Shown: positions 34,863 through 44,426, counted from the first letter of the stretch. The stretch is DNA of 64,000 nucleotides from JAVKFY01 sp040223615 (GCA_040223615.1 JAVKFY010000022.1:6839-70838); one strand, 5' to 3'. Notes: generated from the letters alone by a model not told the origin. Numbers and translations are program-made.

Positions 34863-35264
34863 ATGGCCTCGGCACCATCCAACCGCCCACTTTCGCCACA
34901 TCTGCAGATCTATCGCTGGCAGATCACCATGTTGACCTCGATCCTGCACCGGGTGACCGGCGTCGGGCTTGGGGTCGGCACCTTGCTGATCGCCTGGTGG
35001 CTGATCGCCGCCGCGGCCGGCCCGGAGGCCTTTGATACCGTGCAGGGCTTCATGGGCTCGTGGTTCGGTCGATTGATCCTGTTCGGCTTCACCGGCGCCC
35101 TGTTCTACCACCTGTGTAACGGCATTCGGCATCTTTGCTGGGACGCCGGCTGGGGCTTCACCCTGCCGGTGATGACCCGCTCGGGCATCGCGGTGTTCAT
35201 CGCCGCCGGCGGTCTGACGCTGCTGGCCTGGATCATGGGCTACACGATGATGGCGGGGAGCTAG
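34863..35264 (+). CDS. sdhC: Succinate dehydrogenase cytochrome b556 subunit
   Basis: 133 residues from the ATG at 34863; the frame opens at 34776, but the family begins at RPLSPHLQIYRWQ. The motif TSILHRVTGVGL is the quinone/heme-site helix, and the heme histidine lies in YHLCNGIRHLCWD near residue 90. Three membrane spans. With SdhD it anchors the enzyme in the inner membrane and passes electrons to ubiquinone. First gene of sdhCDAB. Confidence 0.94.
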   Translation: MASAPSNRPLSPHLQIYRWQITMLTSILHRVTGVGLGVGTLLIAWWLIAAAAGPEAFDTVQGFMGSWFGRLILFGFTGALFYHLCNGIRHLCWDAGWGFTLPVMTRSGIAVFIAAGGLTLLAWIMGYTMMAGS

Positions 35265-35268
35265 GACG

Positions 35269-35652
35269 ATGGCGCAATTCAGACCCGCAATCGGCCGCGT
35301 GAACGGCCTTGGCTCGGCCAAGGAAGGCACGCATCACTTCTGGATCCAGCGCCTCACGGCGATCGCGCTGGTGCCGCTGACGCTCTGGTTCGTGGCCTCG
35401 ATCGCGTCGCTGGCCGGCGCCGACCTGGTGGCGGTGAAGGCCTGGCTGGGCTCGCCGGTGGCGGCGCTGCTGATGCTGGCCTTCCTGATCTCCGGCTTCT
35501 GGCACCTGAAGCTCGGCATCCAGGTGGTCATCGAGGACTACGTGCATGGCGAGGCGATGAAGCTCACCGCGCTGGTGCTCAATTCATTCATCTGCATTCT
35601 GCTCGGCGGGGCCTCCTGCCTGGCCGTGCTGTCACTGTTCCTGGGAGCCTAA
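35269..35652 (+). CDS. sdhD: Succinate dehydrogenase membrane anchor
   Basis: 127 residues, four bases after sdhC. GLGSAKEGTHHFWIQRLTAIALVPLTLWFV at the N-terminus is the alphaproteobacterial SdhD start, with the quinone-site residues in HHFWIQR. Three membrane spans; a histidine in GFWHLKLGIQVVIEDYVHGE fits heme binding. sdhA starts five bases after the stop. Confidence 0.94.
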   Translation: MAQFRPAIGRVNGLGSAKEGTHHFWIQRLTAIALVPLTLWFVASIASLAGADLVAVKAWLGSPVAALLMLAFLISGFWHLKLGIQVVIEDYVHGEAMKLTALVLNSFICILLGGASCLAVLSLFLGA

Positions 35653-35656
35653 GCGC

Positions 35657-37453
35657 ATGGCCGTCAACGGCAACGGATACGAGATCGTCGATCGCAGCTA
35701 CGACGTGGTGGTGGTCGGCGCCGGCGGCTCCGGCCTGCGCGCGACCATGGGCATGGCGCAGGCCGGCCTGAAGACCTGCAACGTGACCAAGGTATTTCCG
35801 ACGCGCAGCCATACGGTGGCGGCGCAGGGCGGCATCTCGGCGGCGCTCGGCAACATGGGCGACGACGACTGGCGCTGGCACATGTACGACACCGTCAAGG
35901 GTTCCGACTGGCTCGGCGACCAGGACGCGATCGAGTATATGTGCCGCGAGGCGCCGGCCGCGGTGGTCGAGCTGGAGCACCTGGGCGTGCCGTTCAGCCG
36001 CACCGAGGACGGCCGCATCTACCAGCGCGCGTTCGGCGGCATGACCACCAATTTCGGCGAGGGCACGGCGCAGCGTACCTGCGCGGCGGCCGACCGCACC
36101 GGCCACGCCATCCTGCACACGCTGTATCAACAGTCGCTGCGCTACGACGTCGACTTCCTGATCGAGTATTTCGCGCTCGACCTGATCATGGAGGACGGGG
36201 TCTGCCGCGGCGTCATGTGCTGGAACCTGGACGACGGCACGATCCACCGCATCCGGGCCAAGATGGTGGTGCTGGCGACCGGCGGCTACGGCCGCTGCTA
36301 CTTCTCTTGCACCTCCGCGCATACCTGCACCGGCGACGGCAACGCGATGATCCTGCGCGCCGGCCTGCCGCTGCAGGACATGGAGTTCACCCAGTTCCAC
36401 CCGACCGGCATCTACGGCGCCGGCGTGCTGATCACCGAGGGCGTGCGCGGCGAGGGCGGCTTCCTGGTGAACGGCGAGGGCGAGCGGTTCATGGAGCGCT
36501 ACGCGCCGTCGGCCAAGGACCTGGCCAGCCGCGACGTGGTCAGCCGGTCGATGACCATCGAGATCCGCGAAGGCCGCGGCGTCGGGGCGAACAAGGACCA
36601 CATCCTGCTGCACCTGGACCATCTCGATCCGAGCGTGATCGAGGAGCGGCTGCCGGGCATCTCGGAGTCGGCGAAGATCTTCTCCGGCGTCGACGTGACC
36701 CGCGAGCCGATCCCGGTGCTGCCGACCGTGCACTACAACATGGGCGGCATCCCGACCAACTACTGGGGCGAGGTGGTGACGCTGAACGACGGCAACCCGG
36801 ACCAGATCGTGCCGGGCCTGATGGCAGTCGGCGAGGCGGCCTGCGTGTCGGTGCACGGTGCCAACCGGCTCGGCTCCAACTCGCTGATCGACCTGGTGGT
36901 GTTCGGCCGTGCCGCCGGCATGCGGGCGGCTGAGGTGATCGACAAGGCCGAGCCGATTCCGGACCTGCCGAAGGGTGCCGGCGACGATGCCCTGGCCCGG
37001 CTCGACAAGCTGCGCCACGCCAAGGGCGGTACGCCGACGGCGGCGATCCGCGACCAGATGCAGCGTGCGATGCAGGAAACCTGCGCCGTGTTCCGCACCG
37101 GCGAGACCCTGGAAGAGGGCCGCAAGCGGGTGCGCGAGATCATCGGCCAGACGCCGGACATCGCGGTCTCCGACCGTTCGATGATCTGGAACTCCGATCT
37201 GGTGGAATCGATCGAGCTCGACAACCTGCTGCGTCAGGCGGTGGTCTCGGTCGACGCGGCGGCGAACCGCACCGAGAGCCGCGGCGGCCACGCCCGCGAG
37301 GACTTCCCCGACCGCGACGACGACAACTGGATGAAGCACACGCTCACCTGGTTGCGCGAGGACGGCGAGGTGGTGATCGACTACCGCCCGGTTCACACCT
37401 ACACGTTGTCCAACGACGTGCAGTATTTCCCGCCCCAGGCCCGCGTCTACTAA
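35657..37453 (+). CDS. sdhA: Succinate dehydrogenase flavoprotein subunit
   Basis: 598 residues. It oxidises succinate to fumarate on covalently bound FAD. The FAD-binding VVVVGAGGSGLRATMG is near residue 18, and the histidine that carries FAD lies in RSHTVAAQGGISAALG near 50. The active-site stretch HPTGIYGAGVLITEGVRGEGG is near 250, and GANRLGSNSLIDLVVFGRAAG near 400. The C-terminus DVQYFPPQARVY is typical of Alphaproteobacteria. Full length. Confidence 0.98.
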   Translation: MAVNGNGYEIVDRSYDVVVVGAGGSGLRATMGMAQAGLKTCNVTKVFPTRSHTVAAQGGISAALGNMGDDDWRWHMYDTVKGSDWLGDQDAIEYMCREAPAAVVELEHLGVPFSRTEDGRIYQRAFGGMTTNFGEGTAQRTCAAADRTGHAILHTLYQQSLRYDVDFLIEYFALDLIMEDGVCRGVMCWNLDDGTIHRIRAKMVVLATGGYGRCYFSCTSAHTCTGDGNAMILRAGLPLQDMEFTQFHPTGIYGAGVLITEGVRGEGGFLVNGEGERFMERYAPSAKDLASRDVVSRSMTIEIREGRGVGANKDHILLHLDHLDPSVIEERLPGISESAKIFSGVDVTREPIPVLPTVHYNMGGIPTNYWGEVVTLNDGNPDQIVPGLMAVGEAACVSVHGANRLGSNSLIDLVVFGRAAGMRAAEVIDKAEPIPDLPKGAGDDALARLDKLRHAKGGTPTAAIRDQMQRAMQETCAVFRTGETLEEGRKRVREIIGQTPDIAVSDRSMIWNSDLVESIELDNLLRQAVVSVDAAANRTESRGGHAREDFPDRDDDNWMKHTLTWLREDGEVVIDYRPVHTYTLSNDVQYFPPQARVY

Positions 37454-37474
37454 GCCGCCCCGAGGAGCATCGAT

Positions 37475-38254
37475 ATGGTCGAGTTCACACTGCCGGCGAA
37501 TTCCAAGATCAAGACCGGCAAGACCCACAAGGCCAGCGGCGGCGGCAAGATCCGCAAGTTCAAGGTCTATCGTTGGGATCCCGATAGCGGCGAGAACCCG
37601 CGCATCGATACCTTCGAGGTCGACCTCGACGACTGCGGCCCGATGGTTCTGGACGCGCTGCTGAAGATCAAGAACGAGGTCGACGCGACGCTGACCCTGC
37701 GCCGGTCCTGCCGCGAGGGCATCTGCGGCAGTTGCGCCATGAACATCGATGGCACCAACACGCTGGCCTGCACCAAGGCAATCGACGACGTGAAGGGCGA
37801 CGTCAAGGTCTATCCGCTGCCGCACATGTCGGTGGTGAAGGATTTGGTGCCGGACATGTCGACCTTCTATGCCCAGCTCGCTTCGATCGAGCCGTGGATG
37901 AAGAACAAGACACCGGCGCCGCCGGACCGCGAGCGTTTGCAGAGCCCGGAGGACCGGCACGAGCTGGACGGGCTCTACGAGTGCATCCTGTGCGCCTGCT
38001 GCTCGACAAGCTGCCCGAGCTACTGGTGGAACGAGGAGCGTTACCTCGGCCCGGCGATCCTGCTGCAGGCCTATCGCTGGCTGGCCGACAGCCGCGACGA
38101 GGCCACCGGCGAGCGGCTCGACGACCTGGAAGACCCGTTCCGGCTGTACCGCTGCCACACCATCATGAACTGCGCCAAGACCTGCCCGAAGAGCCTGAAC
38201 CCGGCCAAGGCGATCGGCGAGATCAAGAAAATGCTGGTGCAGCGGCAGATCTAG
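37475..38254 (+). CDS. sdhB: Succinate dehydrogenase iron-sulphur subunit
   Basis: 259 residues. The three clusters are visible: CREGICGSCAMNIDG for 2Fe-2S (about residue 73), CILCACCSTSCPSYW for 4Fe-4S (about 170) and CHTIMNCAKTCPK for 3Fe-4S (about 228). It carries electrons from SdhA to the quinone site. It is the last sdh gene; the DinB-family gene follows after 13 bp and may be on the same transcript. Confidence 0.98.
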   Translation: MVEFTLPANSKIKTGKTHKASGGGKIRKFKVYRWDPDSGENPRIDTFEVDLDDCGPMVLDALLKIKNEVDATLTLRRSCREGICGSCAMNIDGTNTLACTKAIDDVKGDVKVYPLPHMSVVKDLVPDMSTFYAQLASIEPWMKNKTPAPPDRERLQSPEDRHELDGLYECILCACCSTSCPSYWWNEERYLGPAILLQAYRWLADSRDEATGERLDDLEDPFRLYRCHTIMNCAKTCPKSLNPAKAIGEIKKMLVQRQI

Positions 38255-38267
38255 CGGAGGCGGGCGC

Positions 38268-38768
38268 ATGCTGGAGGTGCTGCGCTTGCTGACGCGCTAT
38301 CGTGCCTGGGCCGACGGCATGACCTTCGAGTCGCTGGGCGAGTTGCCGCCTGACGAGGTCGCCAAGCCGCGCGACACGCTGTTCAAGTCGATGATCCACA
38401 CGATGAACCACAACCTGGTTATCGATCAGATCTTCAAGGGCCACTTGACCGACACCGATCACGGCCATACCAAGCGCAACACGCCGGCGCCGCCACCGCT
38501 GGCCGACCTGGCGGCCGCGCAAGCCGAGATGAACGACTGGTTCGTCGCCTATGCCGAAGGGCTCGACGCGACGGCGGCCGCCGAGCGCATCCGGTTCGAC
38601 TTCGTTGACGGCGGCGAGGGCGAGATGAGCCGCGCCGACATGGTGCTGCACGTGGTCAACCACGCCAGCTATCACCGCGGTTTCGTCGCCGAGATGATGT
38701 ACCAGGTCCCGGCGAAGCCACCGGCGACGGACCTGCCGGTCTACCTGCGCGACGCGGCGCCGGGCTAG
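38268..38768 (+). CDS. DinB-family protein
   Basis: 166 residues, a four-helix DinB/YfiT-like protein. A metal-binding histidine triad is expected from SMIHTMNHNLVIDQIF near residue 45 and VVNHASYHRGFVAEMM near 130. Members include thiol transferases and damage-inducible proteins, and their substrates are mostly unknown. It lies just after sdhB and before a glutathione transferase gene. Confidence 0.85.
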   Translation: MLEVLRLLTRYRAWADGMTFESLGELPPDEVAKPRDTLFKSMIHTMNHNLVIDQIFKGHLTDTDHGHTKRNTPAPPPLADLAAAQAEMNDWFVAYAEGLDATAAAERIRFDFVDGGEGEMSRADMVLHVVNHASYHRGFVAEMMYQVPAKPPATDLPVYLRDAAPG

Positions 38769-38783
38769 GACGTCGGTCCGGCG

Positions 38784-39389
38784 ATGATCAAGCTGTACTA
38801 CGCGCCGCGCACCCGGGCCGTTCGCATCCTGTGGCTGCTGGAAGAGCTCGGCCTGCCCTACGAGCTGGCGCGGGTCGAGTTCAAGCCGACCACCGAGCGC
38901 TTCTTCATCCAGGACACGCCGACCGGCAAGCTGCCGACCATCGAGGACGGCGACGTGGTGATGGCCGAGTCGGGCGCGATCATCGAGTACCTGCTGGAGA
39001 CGTACGGCGAGGGCCGGCTGGCGCCGCCGCCCGGCTCGCCGGCGCGTGCCGCCTACCTGCAATGGTTCCACTTCGCCGAATCGACGGCCTTCCCGCCGAT
39101 GGGGATCGTGGTCTGGCTGACGGTGTACCGGACCGACGCGGCGAAGCATCCCGAGGTGATCGCCGATGCCACGATCCGCGCCCAGGCCGGCCTGGACCAG
39201 GTGGAGAAGGCGCTGGCCGGCAACGACTACATCCTCGGCCCCACCTTCACCGCCGCCGACATCATGCTCGGCTTCACGCTCTACGCAGCGCAAATACTGA
39301 ACCTGATGGACGCCCGCCAGGTCAACATCGCCGCCTACCTGCAACGCCTAATGGCCCGCCCGGCGCTGCAGAAGGCAATGGCCGCTTAG
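38784..39389 (+). CDS. Glutathione S-transferase
   Basis: 201 residues. The N-terminal thioredoxin-like domain begins IKLYYAPRTRAVRILWLLEELG, contains the cis-proline region TGKLPTIEDGDVVMAESGAIIEYLLE (the E-S pair binds glutathione), and the helical C-terminal domain has the N-capping motif FTAADIMLGF near 155. Cytosolic. It lies 15 bp after the DinB-family gene, so a shared thiol chemistry is possible. Converges with the MFS gene. Confidence 0.92.
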   Translation: MIKLYYAPRTRAVRILWLLEELGLPYELARVEFKPTTERFFIQDTPTGKLPTIEDGDVVMAESGAIIEYLLETYGEGRLAPPPGSPARAAYLQWFHFAESTAFPPMGIVVWLTVYRTDAAKHPEVIADATIRAQAGLDQVEKALAGNDYILGPTFTAADIMLGFTLYAAQILNLMDARQVNIAAYLQRLMARPALQKAMAA

Positions 39390-39390
39390 G

Positions 39391-40644
39391 CTAGGCGCTC
39401 GCGGTCGCCGGGGTCGGCAGGCGGGTGGGCAGACAGAAGACGGCGGCGAAGATGATCGCGGCCGAAACCGCCAGGACGCGGAACAGGGTGTCAAAGCCCC
39501 AGGTCTCGTAGACGAAGGCGATCAGCGGCAGCGACAGCGCCAGCACGGTGAAGCTGAACACGTAGCGCACGCCGTAGATGCGGGCGCGGTAGGGGCCGCT
39601 GGCCATCTTGCCGATCATGTAGTCGTTGATCGGGATCTGGCCGAAGGCGCCGAGCATGAAGCCGAGCGCGACGGCCAGCGCCAGGCCGTCGGTCAGGCCG
39701 GGCATGGCGATGAAGAACACGATCTGGATCACCGCCACGGTCATGAACACCAGGCGCGGGCCATAACGGTCGAGCGAGGCGCCGACCACCAGTTGCGCCA
39801 GCGAGGCGACGGCGAAGACGATGAAGGCGAAGGCGCCGACCATGGTGGCGATGTCGGCGTCGCCCGGCACCACGCCGCTGGCCCATTCCGACAGCCGCGC
39901 GGCGACGCCCTGGGCGCGCTCGTCGAAGATCTTCGGCAGCGCGAAGGTGGTCGACTGGAAGACGATGCCGGAAACGCCGGTGGTCAGGAACACGATGGCC
40001 GAGACCCGCAGCAATAGCGCCTTGTAGTCGGGCGAGACCGCGGGGGCGGCCGGCGCGGCGGTGCCCTTCGGCGGCCGGCCCGGCTCGGCCAGCACCTCCG
40101 GCCAGCGCAGCGCGGCGTACAGCAGGCCGATGGCGATGGAGACGCCGCCCGGCACGAAGAACGCCGCGCGCCAGCCGCCATTGTCGATCAGGTAGCCAGT
40201 GAGCAGCGCGGCGCTGGCCACGCCCAGGTTGCCCCAGACGCCGTTGACCGCGATGCGCATGCCGGTGTTGCGCCACTTCTGCGTGACGATGGCGAGGCCG
40301 ACGGGGTGATAGATCGCGGCGAACATGCCGATGACGAACAGGCCGACGCCGACCTGCAACGGGGTCTCGGCGAGCCCGGTGAGGATCGCCGCCGTGCCGA
40401 TGCCGACGAAGAACACCGCCATCATGCCGTCGCGGGTCCACTTGTCGGCGATCCACCCGGCCGGCAGCGAGAACAGGCCGAAGGCGAAGAATCCCGGCGT
40501 GGCGTAGGCCAGCAGCTCGCCGTAGCTCAGTCCCCACTCGCGGGTGAGCGCCAGCGCCGCGACGGTGGCGAAGATCAGCGTGAACAGGTGGTCCATGAAA
40601 TGGCCGATGTTCAGCAGCAGGAAGTGGATGCGGTCGCGATTCAT
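39391..40644 (-). CDS. Major facilitator superfamily transporter
   Basis: 417 residues with about 12 membrane spans in two halves, joined by a Pro/Ala-rich cytoplasmic loop (PPKGTAAPAAPAVS). The A-motif-like GWIADKWTRDG is near residue 62. LDRYGPRLVFM near 290 is the matching loop of the second half. The substrate cannot be told. It ends two bases after the GST stop on the opposite strand. It stands alone on its strand. Confidence 0.9.
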   Translation of the reverse strand: MNRDRIHFLLLNIGHFMDHLFTLIFATVAALALTREWGLSYGELLAYATPGFFAFGLFSLPAGWIADKWTRDGMMAVFFVGIGTAAILTGLAETPLQVGVGLFVIGMFAAIYHPVGLAIVTQKWRNTGMRIAVNGVWGNLGVASAALLTGYLIDNGGWRAAFFVPGGVSIAIGLLYAALRWPEVLAEPGRPPKGTAAPAAPAVSPDYKALLLRVSAIVFLTTGVSGIVFQSTTFALPKIFDERAQGVAARLSEWASGVVPGDADIATMVGAFAFIVFAVASLAQLVVGASLDRYGPRLVFMTVAVIQIVFFIAMPGLTDGLALAVALGFMLGAFGQIPINDYMIGKMASGPYRARIYGVRYVFSFTVLALSLPLIAFVYETWGFDTLFRVLAVSAAIIFAAVFCLPTRLPTPATASA

Positions 40645-40806
40645 GGCGGCGGGGTCCTCAGGCTCAGATGCCGCGATGATGCATGCGCGGTTCGTGGCGC
40701 GCTAGCGATAGATCGCCAATGAGTATCGCGAAACGGAAGCGGCGCCCACCGCGGCCGGATTTGTGTGTAGAGTTCGTCGGCGGAACCAGGGTCGGGAGAC
40801 AATGCG

Positions 40807-41715
40807 GTGGCGAACGAATTGACATTTCAGGTGCTGACGCTGCCGAGCGGCGACTGGAATCAGGTGCGCGACCGCTTCAAGCAGGTCGAGGACCTCGGCT
40901 TCGAGATGGCCACCACGGGCGACCACTTCGTCGACTGGACCGAACCGTCGCGGCCCTGGTTGGAGGCCTGGACCCTGCTGGCCGGGATCGCGCGCGAGAC
41001 CAGCAAGCTGCGGCTGGCCACCTACGTGACGCAGATTCCGATGCGCAACCCGGCGCTGCTGGCGCGCATGGCGTTGACCGTCGATCACATCTCCGAAGGC
41101 CGGCTCGATGTCGGCCTCGGCACCGGGCTCACCATCGATCCGACCTACGATATGATGGGCATTCCCAACTGGGAGAACGCGGAGCGCGTGGCGCGGCTGC
41201 GCGAGTACGTGCAGATCGTCCGACAGTTGCTGTCGAACGAGGTCTCCAGCTTCGAGGGCGAATACTACAAGGTGACGGAGGCGACGATGCGGCCGGTCTC
41301 GGTGCAGCGGCCGCACCCGCCAATCGTCGTCGCGGCGCTGGGGCCGGTGATGTTAAGGATCGCCGCCCAGCACGCCGACAAATGGAACACGATGAGCTTC
41401 GCCAAGAGCTTCGAGGCGCAATTCGGCGAGCTGCGCGAGCGCTTTCAGGCGGTGGACGCGATCTGCGCCGAGACCGGCCGCGATCCGGCGACGCTGGGGC
41501 GCTCGGTGCTGATGTTCGATCCGGACTCGCGGGCCACCGGCGGCTCGGTCAGCTACTACACGTCGGAGAACCTGTTCGTGGAGCAGGTGACGCGGCTGGC
41601 CGAGGTCGGCTACCGCGAGTTCGGGCTATACTACCCGATGCTCGACGAGCAGATGCCAGCCTTCGAGCGCATCGCCACCGACATCATCCCGCAGCTCAAG
41701 CGCGACCTGGGGTAA
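40807..41715 (+). CDS. Luciferase-like F420/flavin oxidoreductase
   Basis: 302 residues, GTG start. LLM-class barrel: FEMATTGDHFVDW near residue 35, RLATYVTQIPMRNPALLARMALTVDHISEGRLDVGLGTG (about 75-115) and the ending EVGYREFGLYYPM. These enzymes oxidise small substrates using FMN or F420. The cofactor and substrate are not known. Converges with the YqaA-like gene. Confidence 0.88.
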   Translation: MANELTFQVLTLPSGDWNQVRDRFKQVEDLGFEMATTGDHFVDWTEPSRPWLEAWTLLAGIARETSKLRLATYVTQIPMRNPALLARMALTVDHISEGRLDVGLGTGLTIDPTYDMMGIPNWENAERVARLREYVQIVRQLLSNEVSSFEGEYYKVTEATMRPVSVQRPHPPIVVAALGPVMLRIAAQHADKWNTMSFAKSFEAQFGELRERFQAVDAICAETGRDPATLGRSVLMFDPDSRATGGSVSYYTSENLFVEQVTRLAEVGYREFGLYYPMLDEQMPAFERIATDIIPQLKRDLG

Positions 41716-41726
41716 GACCGCCGGGC

Positions 41727-42143
41727 TCAGGCGATCCAGACGATGGCGGCATAGCGCGCGCCCTTGCCGATCGTCACCAGCAGCAGGAACAGCGGCAGCG
41801 GCGCGCGCAGGATGCCGGCGACCAGGGTCAGCGGGTCGCCGACGACCGGCAGCCAGGCGCCGAGCAGGCTCCACACGCCCCAGCGCCGGTACCAGCCGGT
41901 GGCGCGCTCGATCATCGTCGACGACACCGGGAACCAGCGTCGGTCCTGGAACCGCATCAGGAAACGGCCGAGCAGCCAGTTGACGACCGCGCCGGCGACA
42001 TTGCCGGCGGTCGCGACCGCGACCAGCAGGGCGGCCGGGTGCGTGCCCGCCGCGTCCATCGCCGCCAGCACCAGTTCCGATTGCGCCGGGATCAGCGTCG
42101 CGGCCAGGAAGGCGGACGCGAACAATCCGGCCAGTTCGTTCAA
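41727..42143 (-). CDS. YqaA/DedA-like membrane protein
   Basis: 138 residues with about four membrane segments. AATLIPAQSELVLAAM near residue 15, GNVAGAVVNWLLGRFLM near 48 and LGAWLPVVGDPLTLVAGILR near 95 match the YqaA branch of the SNARE-associated/DedA family, which act in membrane lipid handling. The start lies ten bases after the stop of the TauD-family gene on the same strand. Confidence 0.85.
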   Translation of the reverse strand: MNELAGLFASAFLAATLIPAQSELVLAAMDAAGTHPAALLVAVATAGNVAGAVVNWLLGRFLMRFQDRRWFPVSSTMIERATGWYRRWGVWSLLGAWLPVVGDPLTLVAGILRAPLPLFLLLVTIGKGARYAAIVWIA

Positions 42144-42153
42144 GGCGTCGGGC

Positions 42154-43221
42154 TCAGGCCGGTTCCAGCGGGCAGTTCAGCACGGTGTCCGGTCCGACGA
42201 TGCCGCCGGGGCGGCGCAGGCTGGCGCGGCTGCCGTGCCGGTCCCAGAACGGGTCCGGCACGTCGCGGGCGTCGTCGCAGCTCAGCCACAACCGCAGCAG
42301 GTGGCGGCGGCGGTCGGCGCCCTCGAAATCCTCGAAGGCCTGGCGCGAGTGCGTCACGGTGAAGTTGCACAGGAACTGCATGTCGCCGGGCTCGAAGGCG
42401 ATCTCCAGCCGGTGCCTGTCGGCCAGCTCCTGCATCGCCTGGATGCCCTCGTAGACCTCCGGCGGGTTCGGATCGGCGTCGAAGTGGCGGCCCACCGAGG
42501 CGGTGTAGGACGGCTCCAGCGACACCGAGAGCAGGCCGTCGTGAAAATTCAGGACCGGGATCGCGTACCACGGCTCCTTGCCGGGCGGCACCTCGCCGCG
42601 GCGGTCGCGGTAGACCGGCCGGGTCAGCGGCTCGACCAGGTCGGGGCGGATCCGCAGCAATTCGTTGTAGAGGAAGCCGGAGCTGGCCAGCATGCTCTCG
42701 CCGCCCGACCGCGCGGTGCTGAGGCACAGCAGGCCGACCACGTCGCAGGCATCGCAGTGATAGGGGATGCGCTCCTTGGTGTAGGGCCCCCGATTGTTCG
42801 GATTGTTGTAGGTCTCGCCGATGTTGAAGATGTGCCCGAGCACGTGGCCCTTGTAGTTCTGCGACGGCATCGCGTCGCCCAGGTGCGCGCCCAGCCCCAT
42901 GTAGATCGTCGCGGCTTTTTCCCGGGTGTAGCGCGCCACCGGCAGGCCACGCACCTGGACGAAGCCGCGCCCGTGCAGGATGTCGTGGCGAATACCCTTC
43001 AGGGTCTCGCCGAACGCCCGCAGCGGGAAGCTCTCCCGGCTGATCGCCAGCAGGTCGGCGCCGGACGCCGTGAACGCGGCCTCGGCGGCCTCCAGCTCGG
43101 CGACGTCGGCGTCGCTCAGCCGATAGAGCCAGTCAGTGCGCGCGCGCATCTCCTTTGCGCTCCACACCGCCGGGCCGCTGACCGGCTGGAACGCGCTGTC
43201 GCTGTCCTGCGCAATGCTCAT
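42154..43221 (-). CDS. TauD/TfdA-family dioxygenase
   Basis: 355 residues from the ATG at 43221; the frame is open to 43320, but that part crosses the end of a mobile element. The Fe(II) ligands can be placed: His and Asp in IPYHCDACDVVGL (HxD, about 175) and the distal His in NFTVTHSRQAFED near 305, with RLWL just after for 2-oxoglutarate. The substrate is unknown. The 4.5-kb mobile insertion begins 63 bp upstream. Without it this gene would lie about 85 bp after yejF on the same strand. Confidence 0.9.
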   Translation of the reverse strand: MSIAQDSDSAFQPVSGPAVWSAKEMRARTDWLYRLSDADVAELEAAEAAFTASGADLLAISRESFPLRAFGETLKGIRHDILHGRGFVQVRGLPVARYTREKAATIYMGLGAHLGDAMPSQNYKGHVLGHIFNIGETYNNPNNRGPYTKERIPYHCDACDVVGLLCLSTARSGGESMLASSGFLYNELLRIRPDLVEPLTRPVYRDRRGEVPPGKEPWYAIPVLNFHDGLLSVSLEPSYTASVGRHFDADPNPPEVYEGIQAMQELADRHRLEIAFEPGDMQFLCNFTVTHSRQAFEDFEGADRRRHLLRLWLSCDDARDVPDPFWDRHGSRASLRRPGGIVGPDTVLNCPLEPA

Positions 43222-43299
43222 GGTCGTGTCCTCCGTTGGCCAAGGGTAGCGCGGTCGTTCGACGCGACCAACGGCGTCATGCCCGGCATTAGGTAGCAA

Positions 43300-43536
43300 A
43301 TGCACCAAGGGCCATCTCACGCACTGTCCCTAGGTTCCCGTAAGATATTCGGATGGCTGAGCATGAGGCGGAACGTCTCCTATCGTAAACTGGCTGAACG
43401 GTTAGAAACTGTCGGTGTGCGCGAGACAGAGCGCAATATCGCTAATAAAATAAGCTGGGGAGGCTTCTCGGCTGCTTACTTCGTTCAATGCCTAGTCACC
43501 GTTGGCTGCCATACCTTGCACTTGCATGACTCTTAG
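43300..43536 (+). CDS. DUF6471-like small protein (element 1 copy)
   Basis: 78 residues; the ATG at 43300 lies inside the left inverted repeat. From residue 24 onward it matches the copy at 46567: NVSYRKLAERLETVGVRETE, then RNIANKISWGGFSAAYFVQ and CLVTVGCHTLHL. This is a short HTH-like fold with the family motif of N-x-(R/K)-x-K-(I/L)-S-x-G-x-F. A regulatory DNA-binding role is plausible but not shown. It overlaps the homologous start (43488) of the membrane gene by 49 bp. Confidence 0.6.
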   Translation: MHQGPSHALSLGSRKIFGWLSMRRNVSYRKLAERLETVGVRETERNIANKISWGGFSAAYFVQCLVTVGCHTLHLHDS

Positions 43537-44426
43537 CGCTTCTCTCGCCCTGCAGATTCCCGGAGCCAGCGTCGGCCCAAGAACTAGCCGACTGGTATCT
43601 CCCGATCAAAGAAGCCTACGGCCAAGGCGGCGCTTGGGACCGCGAGACAGATGCCGCCGGCGAAGCAAGCCCAGCCCCGCAGGCGTTCCCGCCAATTCAG
43701 ATCACATTCGGCAGTGAGATCGGCGCCACGGCCAGCGATGATGTAACCCAAAAAAACAAGACCTACCCCGATTGCGAATTTTACACAGTTGATGAGTGTG
43801 ACCTTGCCGCCCAGCAACGTATGGCGGATGCCACGGAGTGGATGATGTTCGCCGCTGTCGCGGGCGTCATACTCACCGCCGCCGGCGTCGTGCTTGTCTG
43901 GCGCACTCTTGTCGCCACTCGCGCCGCTGCCGGACACGCGAGACGCGCCGCCAAAGCCGCTGAAGATATCGTGGTAGTCACGGACAGCACCGCGCGCCGA
44001 CAACTTCGCGCCTATGTCCATGCCTCTTGCCAAGTCGCTATACAACGCGACGGCCCGGCAACGATCACAGTTACCTTCAGAAACCACGGGCAGACGCCCG
44101 CCTATCATTTTCGGGTGCGTTCGTGGGCTTCTGTTCTTGAGCCGGGGTCCGATCTCAAGGTGGGCAAGGGTCGCGTGCCTACGTCCAGAGAGGACATTGG
44201 CCCCGACTCGACAGTCTCCACCCAGTTTCAATACCCCACGCTTGGGCCTGAAAAAGCTGAACAGGTCCGAACGGGCAAGCTCGCGCTCTATGTATTCGGC
44301 ATTGCCTGCTACCGCGATGCGTTCGACGTGGTGCGCACCACACGATTTGCCCGCCTCTACACAAAAGGCCCGTGGGTCGGCAAGCACGGGCTCATTTCGT
44401 GGACCAGCGGCAACAAGGCCACATAG
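43488..44426 (+). pseudogene. Cargo membrane protein with in-frame stop (element 1)
   Basis: The start ATG at 43488 corresponds exactly to the start of the related gene at 46746. The frame reads MPSHRWLPYLALA, then TGA at 43527, then continues LLALLSPCRFPEPASAQ, a signal-peptide-like stretch, and stays open to 44426. The rest has the shared motif DLAAQQRMADATEW, one membrane span (FAAVAGVILTAAGVVLVW) and a C-terminal domain with ITVTFRNHGQTPAYHFRV. Without readthrough, only an internal start such as ATG 43821 could give a product (201 residues, lacking the signal peptide). Probably inactivated. Confidence 0.55.

Noticed and set aside
35588..38269. Long minus-strand frame of 893 codons
   Set aside because: Antisense of sdhA and sdhB, whose cofactor motifs are unmistakable.
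40683..42362. Plus-strand frame of 559 codons spanning the LLM and YqaA-like genes
   Set aside because: It reads the luciferase-like gene out of frame and the following gene antisense.
43222..43320. N-terminal extension of the TauD-family gene
   Set aside because: It crosses the end of a mobile element; the ATG at 43221 fits the family start.
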